NCBI GenBank assembly: GCA_028671895.1
Contig: CM053802.1
Location: 38,912,201-38,976,200 of the forward strand
DNA: 64,000 bases
Origin: Oenanthe sinensis
Lineage: Eukaryota; Streptophyta; Magnoliopsida; Apiales; Apiaceae
Direction: 5' to 3'
Shown in pieces: positions 32,520 to 42,160 of the stretch (position 1 is the first letter of the stretch; each line of letters starts with the position of its first letter). Below the pieces are notes generated by a model, which worked only from the letters and a program-made list of their open reading frames with translations, had not been told where the DNA came from and ran no database searches. The position numbers and the translations under genes are program-made.

Positions 32520-33977
32520 TGTTGGTCCCTGATATTGTAGAAGGGGGGGTTGAATACAATATCTGATAATTTTTCGCTGAATAATTGGATTAAAAATATT
32601 ATTTTAATTACTCACGAAATATTAATTATAATGAAATACTGTTCAAGTGAAAGATATTATTTTAACTTGATTAGTATTACACAATTAATATTTTAGAAAA
32701 ACTGTTATATAATTGATATAAAGTCTAGAACGAATTCGACATGAAGTGTTCGTGTTTAAACAATTATATTCAAACTCAGCACAGAAATCTGTGAATATTA
32801 CAATGCAGATAAATTACTGAATTTGATCTGATTTTTCTAACTCTTCACAAGTTGAACAACAAACAAATGAAGCAATCTTCTCATATTTATAGAGATTAGA
32901 AAAGGCTGGTATGACCTTTTCTAGAATGACTTAATTTCAAGAAAATAAGTCTGTATGACTTATTTTAACACTTGTATGACTTTTAAAAGACTGGGCATGA
33001 TTTATTTCTGGTCGGTATGACCTTTTAAAACTCGGTATGACTTATCAAAAGTTCGGTATGACCTTTTGAAAGTCATATCCAGATTTTATTTAATTAAATA
33101 AATCGGTATGACTTATTTAAATTAAACAAAATCAACTCAGCATGACCTTTTAATCAAATCTGCTCGGTATGACTTAATCAAATTGCTTCGGTATGACTTA
33201 TTTAAATAGGTCGGTATGACTTATTTAAACAGGCTCGGTATGACTTATATATATATATATATATAAAGAAATTCGGTATGACTTATTGAAAGTCATACTA
33301 ACTGATTATATATATATATATATAAGTCATTTTGATCCGTTTCTTTTATAGTAAATTAATTCTACTTAATTTAATTAGTTAATTTATAAATTAAATTAAT
33401 TTCAACTTGAATTAATTTAATTAGATAAATTAAATAATTAATTAACAATTGATAGTAGAATTAAAATATTATCTTTAGTCGCAGCCGTGCTGATAGTCTT
33501 GAAATCTTCCTGTCTTTTCTTCGACTTTTGATCTTGAAACCTCTTGAATTAAATAAAGAATAAATATTATATTAGTTGACACACAAATGTACTGTCTGGT
33601 TCATTTGTGTCATCCCAATAAATATTCTCCATTTAAATAAAGTTTAACTAGAGGCCTTCTGTCATTAATTCTTCTTCACTGTTTGCATTCTTCTTCTGGA
33701 ATCTGCTTGTAGTAACCACTTGAAATCTTCTATATCTTCTGTCTTCTATAGAAGTACTACCACATTATTAATTTCACTGACGCTTGAACATAGAAATGAA
33801 CTTCATCCAGTGTTGAGTAGCAATCCTATAAAATATCTCTGATACTTGGATCCTTCATGATTAGTTGACTGTCTTCGTCTTGATTCCTGTTTGGTGTTTA
33901 GTATTTACTTCTCTTTATTAGTTAGAGTTGAGTTGCCATCTAATTATTACAAATAGGCCTAGTCATATGCCTTTCAA
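32520..33977 (-). repeat. 3' LTR of element A
   Basis: On the minus strand it starts TGAAAGGCATATGACTAGGC and ends GGGACCAACA. It contains nine exact CGGTATGAC copies (33012-33284, plus-strand reading) plus several one-mismatch versions, irregularly spaced 20-50 bp apart. Confidence 0.95.
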
Positions 33978-33990
33978 TCTCCCCCTATTT
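33978..33990 (-). other. Polypurine tract of element A
   Basis: Minus strand AATAGGGGGAGAT, directly abutting the LTR TG. Confidence 0.85.
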
Positions 33991-34193
33991 GTTGTTAAAC
34001 ATTTAACACACAAATTCCTAGAGGATAACTCAACTAACAACTAAGAAAGTAGTACGACATGTAGTGACTTGTAAATAATAAACAAAAGTTCTGGTTTTAT
34101 ATTTAACAATTTTCCAGATTCATACATAAAAGATAAATACAAGATAGATGTTCCTCTAGCACTGAACAAATATTACAAAGATTCTATCTTGTT

Positions 34194-37100
34194 CTATCTA
34201 CGTCTTCCGTCTTCAGAAGTATCAACTTCACCTTCTTCTAGGATTGAACCTTTATGAACAGGTGTCCTTGGTACCTCTTCGGTTACTGATTGTTCTGTTG
34301 TAGTGGCCTCTCCATACAACCTTCTTTGCTCAGCTCTTGCTAACTGCCACAGTACTTCCTGTTCAACAGGATCTACTATCTCTTCTTCTACATCAGATGG
34401 TTGTGTTGAATCTATCTTTGGTATTTGCCTGATGTATGACGGAATCCTCTTTGATAGACAGTAGTTTCTTATCTTTTCTGCAGCATCCATCTTAGCTTGG
34501 GATTTAAATCCTTTCGACCTTAGCATCCTTTCAACTTGAATCATGTACTTAACTGTGTAGCCCTTTAATGATTCCTCATTTAACTGAAAGATTTGATATA
34601 GCTTGTTTGAAAAGAATCTTACCTCGTGAGGATCAAATAAGATTTGAGGACTAGCAGCTGTTGCAAAGATTCTAAGTCTATCCCTGAGAAGTTCATTTTC
34701 TTCTGAGCTTCTCTTGACTTTGTTCAAGAACGTCCATATTACTGATAAACTTCTTTGTCTGAAAAACTCCAAGGAAATTCTGAATGTCCCATTCCTGTGT
34801 GTATAGACTAGTATCTGCCAGTCTTCAAGAATGTGATCCACTAAGATAGTGATGTAGTCCACTTCCTCTTTCAGAGCTTTCATGAAGTTGTCAATGTTGT
34901 CGTTTGTCTTTTCTAGACGATCAATTAATGATTTCAGATGCTTGTCTTCAAATGGACCCTTTTGTTGTTTGTCCATTATTTTTCTTGCAGTATCCCATTT
35001 CTTTCCAATTTTGAGCTGTACATCTCTCTTTTTCTCTCTGACTGCTATGGCCCAGAGATTTTGCTTTTCTTGGCTTTCTTCTCTTTCTGCCTTGGTTCTT
35101 TCTATGACTAGAGCTTTCAGATTTTCAGTTTTTTCATGACTTGCCTTGATGTCTTCTTTTAGTTTCTTCATTGCCTCTTCATAGGCTGGATCAACTTCTT
35201 TTGGAAACAAAAATTCTTCATCAAATGCAGTTTCATCCTCAGCTCTGCAGTAGTCAGGAATATCTGATTCATCATGAGCACTGTCATCAATGAATTGCTC
35301 TTGGGCATAGTACTGTTCTTCTGGTACTGGATCAAACGATTGAAATTCTTCTTCAGAAAACAGCTTGGCTTTGCCTTTGTCTTTCGTAGAAGCCCTTTCA
35401 TCTTCAGCTACTTTCTCCTTTGCTTTCTCCCCCTTAGTTGAGGGATCCTCTTGAGTTTTAGAGGCTTCAAAAGATGTCAACATTTTATGCATAGTCAGAT
35501 AGACTTGCTTCATTCCTTCATTCAGATGTGTCATGCCATCATCTAGTTTGGTGAATCGTTGAGTAGAGATCTTTTCATTTTCAATGATTTTGAGGGTTAA
35601 ACTTTTCTCAACGTCATCAATTTTTTCATGTAATTTGCTCACTTCTTTCATATCTTCAGCAATGAGACTCTGTACGTGCTGGATATCTTGTGTTTTTAGA
35701 AGAATGGATGACTTGACACTATCAACATCATTTCGAACAATTGTCAGCTGCTGTGTTACAGAGGCAGATGTAGATTTTTCTTCTGCTTGTGCTTTTACTT
35801 TTACCAACTCAGCCTGAACAATTTGTATTTCCTTCTGGAGAGCTTCCATTTTTGATAATAAATCACTGTGTGTGTGTGCACTCAGCTCACTTGCACTCCT
35901 GTTTAACTCACTTTCACTCGGTGCATGTGTTTCACTCTGTGTATGCCTCACATCACTAGTGTTTAGCTCCTTTCCAGATCCTGAAGCTGTACCTGCATAT
36001 ATTACAATTGCTTTTGAAGAGTCGAAATGCTCTTCTGATGCCTGTGAAGGCGCGTCCTCAACAAGATTAACTTGAAGTGGCTCCGCTACTGACGTAGCTA
36101 CTCCGTGAATGGAGTCCCATCTCCCTCTATGGAGTGGTTGCCTCTCAAATCCACCAGTGGATTCGAGACCTTTTAAAATCACTGGATGTAATATATCCAG
36201 GGGGGTCACCACCTTAGACAATGTAGTGAATGGCTCATTAGAGTCTGTGATGCCCCTTAATACCTCGGAGGGTGTTTGATGCTGCACTGCATCGAAAATG
36301 TCATGGTCCACAACATAGGTGGCATCCGACGGGATTTTATCAAAAACATTTTCTTCAACAGATGTGCCCTCATGTGTTTGTGTATCTGCAAGCGGAGGTC
36401 CTGCTAGTGTGAGAGCTAGCAGTGTGCTTTCCTCACTATCTGGTTGAGCAAGTGTATCTAAAGAACCTTGAATGGCCATGTCAAAATCCATATCCCATTG
36501 AGAGGAAAAGGATGAGTCTGCAGGTGTCTCTGGTTGAAATTTAGATCTTTTAGATTGTGGAGACAGAGCTGCGGGTTCACTCACATCAGCACCAAGACCC
36601 CTAACTATTCTGACAGGTGTCTTCCTTTTTCTGACTTTAAGCGAAGAGGAGGAAGAAGGAAGAACTGTTTGAGGCTCTAATTCAGCTGGGGGCGGAACCT
36701 GTGTGTTTTCAGGTTCGTAGCTGATATCCTGGAGTGTAAGAACACCATCATAGTCCGCCATAGATAAATCTAATAGTGCATTGGATATTTCTATAGGTAT
36801 TGAACTAGAAGATTGTGAGTGAGATATTACCTGTTGATCTTGTGCCACTTGATCGACATGCTGAGCAGCTTCAAGTAGAAGGTGCACAGGATGTTCTAAT
36901 TGCATAGGCACTTGTTCTGCCTCTTGTTCCTGCACAGGATGAACAATAAGATCTAGTATCTCAGCCATATAATCTGTCCTTACCACTTGCACATTTTGAA
37001 ACTTGGGGTTGTTGTGGAGCCTTGCAAATAAGTTGTTCTGAGAAGTCGGAGATTCTTCTACAGGACCATTCTGAAATAAGGCTTTGTCTTCTTCCATCAA

Positions 37101-37739
37101 CAAGTCATTCATAAACAGCATCAGGAACCTTGGATAGTAAACTTGTACATTATGTTCCCTGCTTTCTGGTTTCCCCATTTTCCTGATTATTTCTTTTAGA
37201 ATTAACTTCCCAAAATTTATCCTCCGGTTGTGGGCCACAGAAAACCCTATGATCTGTAGTATTGAAGATATGTTGTTGAAGTTGTTCTTTGTAGTGGGAG
37301 CAAACACTTTGGCTAACGTGTCAAAGAAGTAGTCCCACTCGCTTACCAACTTGGACTTAGTCATTCTTACTAAGTTGATCTCACCCTGATATTGAATGTT
37401 GTAGAAAAATTCTAGAATTTCTGGTACAGTGGGTGGATCCATGAAGTTGTCTGTTGGAAAGCCTAGAATCCTGTTCACGTCCTCTTCAGTCACCATGTAT
37501 TCATGATCTCCTATGCTGAACGAGAATTGAACTCTGTCTGCAGTACTCCTATTCCTCGCAGTGGAATACAGAGCCCTAAGTGCCAACACTTGCAACGGGG
37601 CGTCCAGAGTAATTGCAGTTCTGACGAGTGAATGTTCATTCATAAATACGATCCACGGTCGAAACCTCTCGACTGAACAATTCACCGGATTGAAATATCC
37701 TACAAAATTAGTTTTTACTAATTCGCAATAACCAGCCAT
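34194..37739 (-). CDS. Third ORF of element A, env-position protein
   Basis: An 1181-residue protein in the position called env-like in SIRE elements. Residues 1 to about 235 form a globular domain with FSIGDHEYMVTEEDVNRILG and GFSVAHNRRINFGKL, both mirrored in element B. Residues about 290-620 are Ser/Pro/Gln-rich and look disordered, with RKRKTPVRIVRG as a possible nuclear signal. From about 630 to 760 there is a long heptad-like coiled coil (KMEALQKEIQIVQAELVKVK), then an acidic stretch and a second charged helix (about 860-950). A conserved C-terminal domain (about 960-1120, with HEVRFFSNKLYQIFQLNEES) follows. I see no signal peptide or transmembrane helix, so an envelope role is not supported by the sequence. 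It looks more like a structural or nuclear coiled-coil protein. The frame is intact. Translation presumably needs a spliced RNA. Confidence 0.85.
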   Translation of the reverse strand: MAGYCELVKTNFVGYFNPVNCSVERFRPWIVFMNEHSLVRTAITLDAPLQVLALRALYSTARNRSTADRVQFSFSIGDHEYMVTEEDVNRILGFPTDNFMDPPTVPEILEFFYNIQYQGEINLVRMTKSKLVSEWDYFFDTLAKVFAPTTKNNFNNISSILQIIGFSVAHNRRINFGKLILKEIIRKMGKPESREHNVQVYYPRFLMLFMNDLLMEEDKALFQNGPVEESPTSQNNLFARLHNNPKFQNVQVVRTDYMAEILDLIVHPVQEQEAEQVPMQLEHPVHLLLEAAQHVDQVAQDQQVISHSQSSSSIPIEISNALLDLSMADYDGVLTLQDISYEPENTQVPPPAELEPQTVLPSSSSSLKVRKRKTPVRIVRGLGADVSEPAALSPQSKRSKFQPETPADSSFSSQWDMDFDMAIQGSLDTLAQPDSEESTLLALTLAGPPLADTQTHEGTSVEENVFDKIPSDATYVVDHDIFDAVQHQTPSEVLRGITDSNEPFTTLSKVVTPLDILHPVILKGLESTGGFERQPLHRGRWDSIHGVATSVAEPLQVNLVEDAPSQASEEHFDSSKAIVIYAGTASGSGKELNTSDVRHTQSETHAPSESELNRSASELSAHTHSDLLSKMEALQKEIQIVQAELVKVKAQAEEKSTSASVTQQLTIVRNDVDSVKSSILLKTQDIQHVQSLIAEDMKEVSKLHEKIDDVEKSLTLKIIENEKISTQRFTKLDDGMTHLNEGMKQVYLTMHKMLTSFEASKTQEDPSTKGEKAKEKVAEDERASTKDKGKAKLFSEEEFQSFDPVPEEQYYAQEQFIDDSAHDESDIPDYCRAEDETAFDEEFLFPKEVDPAYEEAMKKLKEDIKASHEKTENLKALVIERTKAEREESQEKQNLWAIAVREKKRDVQLKIGKKWDTARKIMDKQQKGPFEDKHLKSLIDRLEKTNDNIDNFMKALKEEVDYITILVDHILEDWQILVYTHRNGTFRISLEFFRQRSLSVIWTFLNKVKRSSEENELLRDRLRIFATAASPQILFDPHEVRFFSNKLYQIFQLNEESLKGYTVKYMIQVERMLRSKGFKSQAKMDAAEKIRNYCLSKRIPSYIRQIPKIDSTQPSDVEEEIVDPVEQEVLWQLARAEQRRLYGEATTTEQSVTEEVPRTPVHKGSILEEGEVDTSEDGRRR

Positions 37740-38914
37740 TTACCTTTAAACTATTATAAATTAATAAAATTACAATGTGTGATTACAAATTAAAATGAAC
37801 AATTACAATTCAAAATTTGAAAAGTTACACTTGAAAAATTGAAACCCTAATTTATAGTAATCCAAACTCAGCTTTAATCAACAATTCACTACACAACCAT
37901 TCCTTTAGTCACAATCAACACTAGAAGCTTCGATTTTTAACAAGAACAAGAACAAGCACTGCGATTTTTGGGAAAAAATGGGCAGAGTTTGGCTAGGTTT
38001 TAGTCGATTTTAACAAACTGTCAAGTAAAGATACTTGTAATTAGTGAATAGCAACTGAAATCAGTTGTAATGGGTGAAAATCGATTGATTTCTTGTCAAA
38101 AAAAAACTGTTCGTGTGTATCAGTGTGTGTATATGAATATAGCTGTGTATGACTTAATAAATAAAAGAAAGAAAATCAAATTAGTCTCGGTATGACTTAT
38201 TTGATAACTATAATACTAGCATATCTCGGTATGACTTTTCAAAAGTCATACCGAGTTTTATTAACATAAAACTGAATGGTATTAGTCAGTATGACTTATT
38301 GAGCAACCAGTCGGTATGACTTATTTAACCTAACCCTCGGTATGACTTTTTATTAAGAATAAAAAGTCATGCCGAATTTCATTATATTAAATGTCATACC
38401 GAGAATTTAAACAAAATAAGACATGCTGTACTAATATTCAATTAAAAATACTTATATACACATTTATTCAATAAATATTAAAAAGCAGACATTAAGAGAT
38501 AAATATTAAAGACATAAAATAAATATTTACATTATTAATTGTTCTAATTAATTTAAGAATTAAATTAACTCAAGTTCGAATTAATTTAATAATCAAATTA
38601 ATTGAATAATTAAAAACATACTTATTTATTTTAAAGTACAAATAGTAATTAGAAAATTATACAATAATTTACACAAGCAAAAAAAATAGAAAAATATATT
38701 CATTAATTTACTTAATGCTTATAAAAGCTTAATTTAAACAAAAGTACTTATGCTTTTATTGAAATAATTATCTTGTAAGAATATTGATTTAATCTTAAGA
38801 TAATTTTCCAAAAATTCATAAGCCCTAGGATTTTATTAATTCGAACTTCATAAATTCTTTAAATATTAACATTTAATATTTATGAGCTTAAATTAATTCC
38901 TAGCAATCAAAAAT
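37740..38914 (-). other. pol-ORF3 spacer of element A with motif array and hairpins
   Basis: Non-coding. 38140-38405 carries the element's private motif: four direct and two inverted exact CGGTATGAC copies plus near matches. Two pairs form palindromes: 38225-38255 (15-bp perfect arms around one base) and 38337-38375 (18-bp arms, one mismatch, 3-base loop). The rest, to 38914, is AT-rich. Confidence 0.8.
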
Positions 38915-41900
38915 TTAGCCATGGTTTAACATCCCTAATTCACTAACCAACTTTGAGAAAGTGGATTCATCAAGTGGTTTTGTGAAGATGTCGGCTATCT
39001 GATTTTCTGTGGGTACAAAATGTAGCACCACAGTTCCGTTCATGACATGCTCTCTGATAAAGTGATACCTTATGTCAATGTGCTTGGTTCGCGAATGTTG
39101 TACAGGATTGTTGGAAATAGCTATAGCACTTGTGTTGTCGCAGAAAATTGGAATTTTGTTCAACGCAAATCCATAGTCATTTAGCTGATTCCTGATCCAC
39201 AAGATCTGTGCACAACAGCTACCTGCCGCAATGTATTCTGCTTCGGCTGTCGAGGTAGATACTGAATGCTGTTTCTTGCTGTACCAGGAGATCAACCTTC
39301 GTCCTAGAAACTGACAGCTTCCAGAAGTACTTTTCCTGTCCATCCTGCACCCTGCATAATCTGAATCTGTATAGCCTATTAGGTCAAAACCTGTATCCTT
39401 AGGGTACCAAATACCTAGATTTGGTGTACCCTTCAGATATCTAAAAATTCGTTTAACGGCTATAAGATGAGATTCCCTTGGGTCAGATTGAAACCTTGCA
39501 CATAAGCATGTTGCAAACATTATATCGGGTCTACTTGCAGTTAGATATAATAATGAGCCTATCATACCTCTGTAGCTTGTGATGTCAACTTTCTTACCAG
39601 TTTCATCTTTGTCAAGCTTCGTGGCTGTTGGCATTGGGGTTTTTGCCGGTGAAGAATCTTCGAGACTATATTTTCTGAGAAGATCTCTTACGTACTTTGA
39701 TTGGCAAATAAAAATCCCATTTTCCTTTTGCTTTACTTGCAATCCAAGGAAGAATGACAGCTCACCCATCATGCTCATTTCATATCTGCTCTGCATTAAC
39801 TTAGCAAATCTTTTGCATAGGTTTTCGTTAGTAGAACCAAATATAATATCGTCAACATACACTTGGACAAATATCATATCTTTTTCATGCAATTTATAAA
39901 AGAGAGTTTTATCTATGACACCTCTTATGAAACCATTTTCAAGTAAAAACACAGAGAGAGTGTCATACCATGTCCTTGGTGCTTGCTTGAGTCCATAGAG
40001 GGCTTTGAATAGAAAATACACAAAATCAGCAAACTCTGGACTTTCAAAGCCAGGGGGCTGTTCCACATATACTTCCTCTTCTAGCTCTCCATTCAGAAAT
40101 GCACTCTTCACATCCATTTGATAGACTTTGAAATTGGAATGTGCTGCGAATGCCAGAAATATTCTGATGGCTTCAAGTCTTGCAACTGGTGCGTAGGTCT
40201 CGTCATAATCAATTCCCTCTTCCTGGGAGTAACCCTTTGCAACCAGTCTGGCCTTGTTCCTTGTAACAATGCCATCACCGTCTAACTTGTTCCTGTATAC
40301 CCATTTTGTGCCAATAACAGATCTATCTTTAGGCCTGGGTACCAGTGTCCAGACTTCTTGTCTTTCGAACTGATTGAGTTCTTCTTGCATGGCAAGAACC
40401 CAATCTGGATCAATTAGTGCCTCTTCAATCTTCTTTGGTTCTTCTTGAGATAGAAAAACTGAAAATAAACATTCATTTGAAGTTGCACTTCTGGTTCTTA
40501 CTCCAACATCTGGATCACCTATGATCAATTCAAAAGGATGATCTCTGCTCCATATCCTTTCCCTAGGTAGGTTTGATCTTGATGATTCGCCTCGAAATTC
40601 ATTGTGATGTTGTGTTCTGCCAGTTGATCCTTCATCTCCCCCTGAGTTGCTGCCAGGATGACTTGTTGATCCACCACTGGTATTAGTAGAATCCCCCGTG
40701 TTGCCATTGTTTCCACCATTAATACCTGGATCATTACCATCATTGATGTCATTATTTCCTGCTGCAACTTCAGGTTCTTCTTCATCCTCAGTATGTGAGT
40801 CTGGATAATTGTCGAATTTTAATGACTCAGAAGAATCTTCAGTTTGGATACTTGGGAGTTTAGTGTCATCAAAAGTTACATTGACACTTTCCTTCACTTG
40901 GTGCTGATCAATTATGTAAACCCTATATGCTCTTCTTGAATATCCGACAAAAATGGCTTCATGTGCCTTGGCCTCAAATTTGCCAATTCGTTCATCTCCA
41001 TCTTTTAGCACAAAGCATTTGGCTCCAAATACATGAAAGTACTTGAGAGTTGGTTTCTTGCCAGCCATTAATTCATAGGGAGTTTTCATATGATTTTTGT
41101 TGATCAGAGTTCGATTCTGAGTATAACAAGCTGTATTAACTGCTTCAGCCCAGAAGTAGATAGGTAACCTTGATTCACTTAGCATAGTCCTTGCAGCTTC
41201 AATCAGGGTTCGATTTTTCCTTTCTACAACTCCATTTTGTTGTGGAGTTCTTGGTGCTGAGTACTGCCTTGTTATCCCCTTGTCTGAGCAGAAGTTATTC
41301 AGAACTTCATTTTTGAATTCTGTTCCATTATCTGATCTGATTGCTCGGACAGGTAACTTTGAATCTAACTCAATCAGCTTTATATGATCAATCACCAAAT
41401 GTGGAGTTTCATCTTTAGAATTCAAGAATAAAACCCATGTATACTTTGTGAAGTCATCCACAATCACTAAGGCGAATTTCTTCCTTGACATAGACAGAAT
41501 ATTTACTGGACCAAATAAATCCATGTGAAGGAGTTGAAGTGGTTCAGTGATGTTTGTAGTGTCTGTGCCTCTGTGAGTTGCTTTCTTTGACTTCCCTTTT
41601 TGACATGCCTCACACAATCCTTCTTGTGTAAATTCCATCGGAGGCAGTCCTCTCACCAAATCCCTCTTGACTAGAGAGTTCATTGTTTTGAAATTCAGGT
41701 GTGAGAGCTTCTTGTGCCATAGCCAACTTTCCTCTGTTGAAGCTTTTGAATAGAAACAGTTTGCTTCAGCTTCAGTTCCCGAGTTGAAATCAGCTACGTA
41801 CAAGTTACCTTTCCTTACTCCACGCAAGGCTAGTCTGTCTTCTTTAGAATGAGCTATTAAGCACTTCTCCTTGATAAAGTTTACTTTGTAACCTCTATCA

Positions 41901-42148
41901 CAAAATTGACTGACGCTGAGTAGATTGTGCTTAAGTCCTTCCACCAAAGAGACATTTTCAATGATAACATTTCCAGTATTTAACTTGCCATATCCCGTAG
42001 TCATTCCTTTGCTGTTATCTCCAAAGGTGACGACTGGGCCAGCTCTCTCAACCACGTCTGATAGCAGGGCTCTATCTCCGGTCATATGCCTTGACGATCC
42101 GCTGTCAAGGATCCATATAACTCGGTTTGCCTGTTTAACTCCCTGCAA
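38915..42148 (-). CDS. Pol polyprotein of element A, Copia type
   Basis: About 1077 residues in Copia order. Protease: WILDSGSSRHMTG, active D15. GAG-pre-integrase zinc finger: H145, H150, C179, C182. Integrase triad: D210, D273, E309 (DD35E). A Gly/Asn/Ser-rich linker spans 460-525. Reverse transcriptase: QMDVKSAFLNGE with D679 and YVDD with D766-D767. RNase H runs to the C terminus (TDSDYAGCRMDRKSTSG). There is no ATG at the start; the codon at 42148 is TTG. The frame is the gag frame, separated from it by TAA, TGA and TAA within 15 bp. Pol must therefore be made by readthrough or, as I prefer, by splicing into TTGCAG|GG. No other defect was seen. Confidence 0.95.
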   Translation of the reverse strand: MQGVKQANRVIWILDSGSSRHMTGDRALLSDVVERAGPVVTFGDNSKGMTTGYGKLNTGNVIIENVSLVEGLKHNLLSVSQFCDRGYKVNFIKEKCLIAHSKEDRLALRGVRKGNLYVADFNSGTEAEANCFYSKASTEESWLWHKKLSHLNFKTMNSLVKRDLVRGLPPMEFTQEGLCEACQKGKSKKATHRGTDTTNITEPLQLLHMDLFGPVNILSMSRKKFALVIVDDFTKYTWVLFLNSKDETPHLVIDHIKLIELDSKLPVRAIRSDNGTEFKNEVLNNFCSDKGITRQYSAPRTPQQNGVVERKNRTLIEAARTMLSESRLPIYFWAEAVNTACYTQNRTLINKNHMKTPYELMAGKKPTLKYFHVFGAKCFVLKDGDERIGKFEAKAHEAIFVGYSRRAYRVYIIDQHQVKESVNVTFDDTKLPSIQTEDSSESLKFDNYPDSHTEDEEEPEVAAGNNDINDGNDPGINGGNNGNTGDSTNTSGGSTSHPGSNSGGDEGSTGRTQHHNEFRGESSRSNLPRERIWSRDHPFELIIGDPDVGVRTRSATSNECLFSVFLSQEEPKKIEEALIDPDWVLAMQEELNQFERQEVWTLVPRPKDRSVIGTKWVYRNKLDGDGIVTRNKARLVAKGYSQEEGIDYDETYAPVARLEAIRIFLAFAAHSNFKVYQMDVKSAFLNGELEEEVYVEQPPGFESPEFADFVYFLFKALYGLKQAPRTWYDTLSVFLLENGFIRGVIDKTLFYKLHEKDMIFVQVYVDDIIFGSTNENLCKRFAKLMQSRYEMSMMGELSFFLGLQVKQKENGIFICQSKYVRDLLRKYSLEDSSPAKTPMPTATKLDKDETGKKVDITSYRGMIGSLLYLTASRPDIMFATCLCARFQSDPRESHLIAVKRIFRYLKGTPNLGIWYPKDTGFDLIGYTDSDYAGCRMDRKSTSGSCQFLGRRLISWYSKKQHSVSTSTAEAEYIAAGSCCAQILWIRNQLNDYGFALNKIPIFCDNTSAIAISNNPVQHSRTKHIDIRYHFIREHVMNGTVVLHFVPTENQIADIFTKPLDESTFSKLVSELGMLNHG

Positions 42149-42160
42149 TTATCAAACAGA

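Noticed and set aside
32900..33330. CRISPR-like array in the element A LTR
   Set aside because: Repeats are 9-14 bp, irregularly spaced, partly inverted, and in a plant retrotransposon LTR.
34194..37739. Envelope gene of an endogenous plant retrovirus
   Set aside because: No signal peptide, transmembrane segment or fusion motif is visible; only the genomic position matches.
42148..42148. True translation start of Pol in element A
   Set aside because: The codon is TTG directly after in-frame stops; it only marks the end of the closed stretch, not a start.
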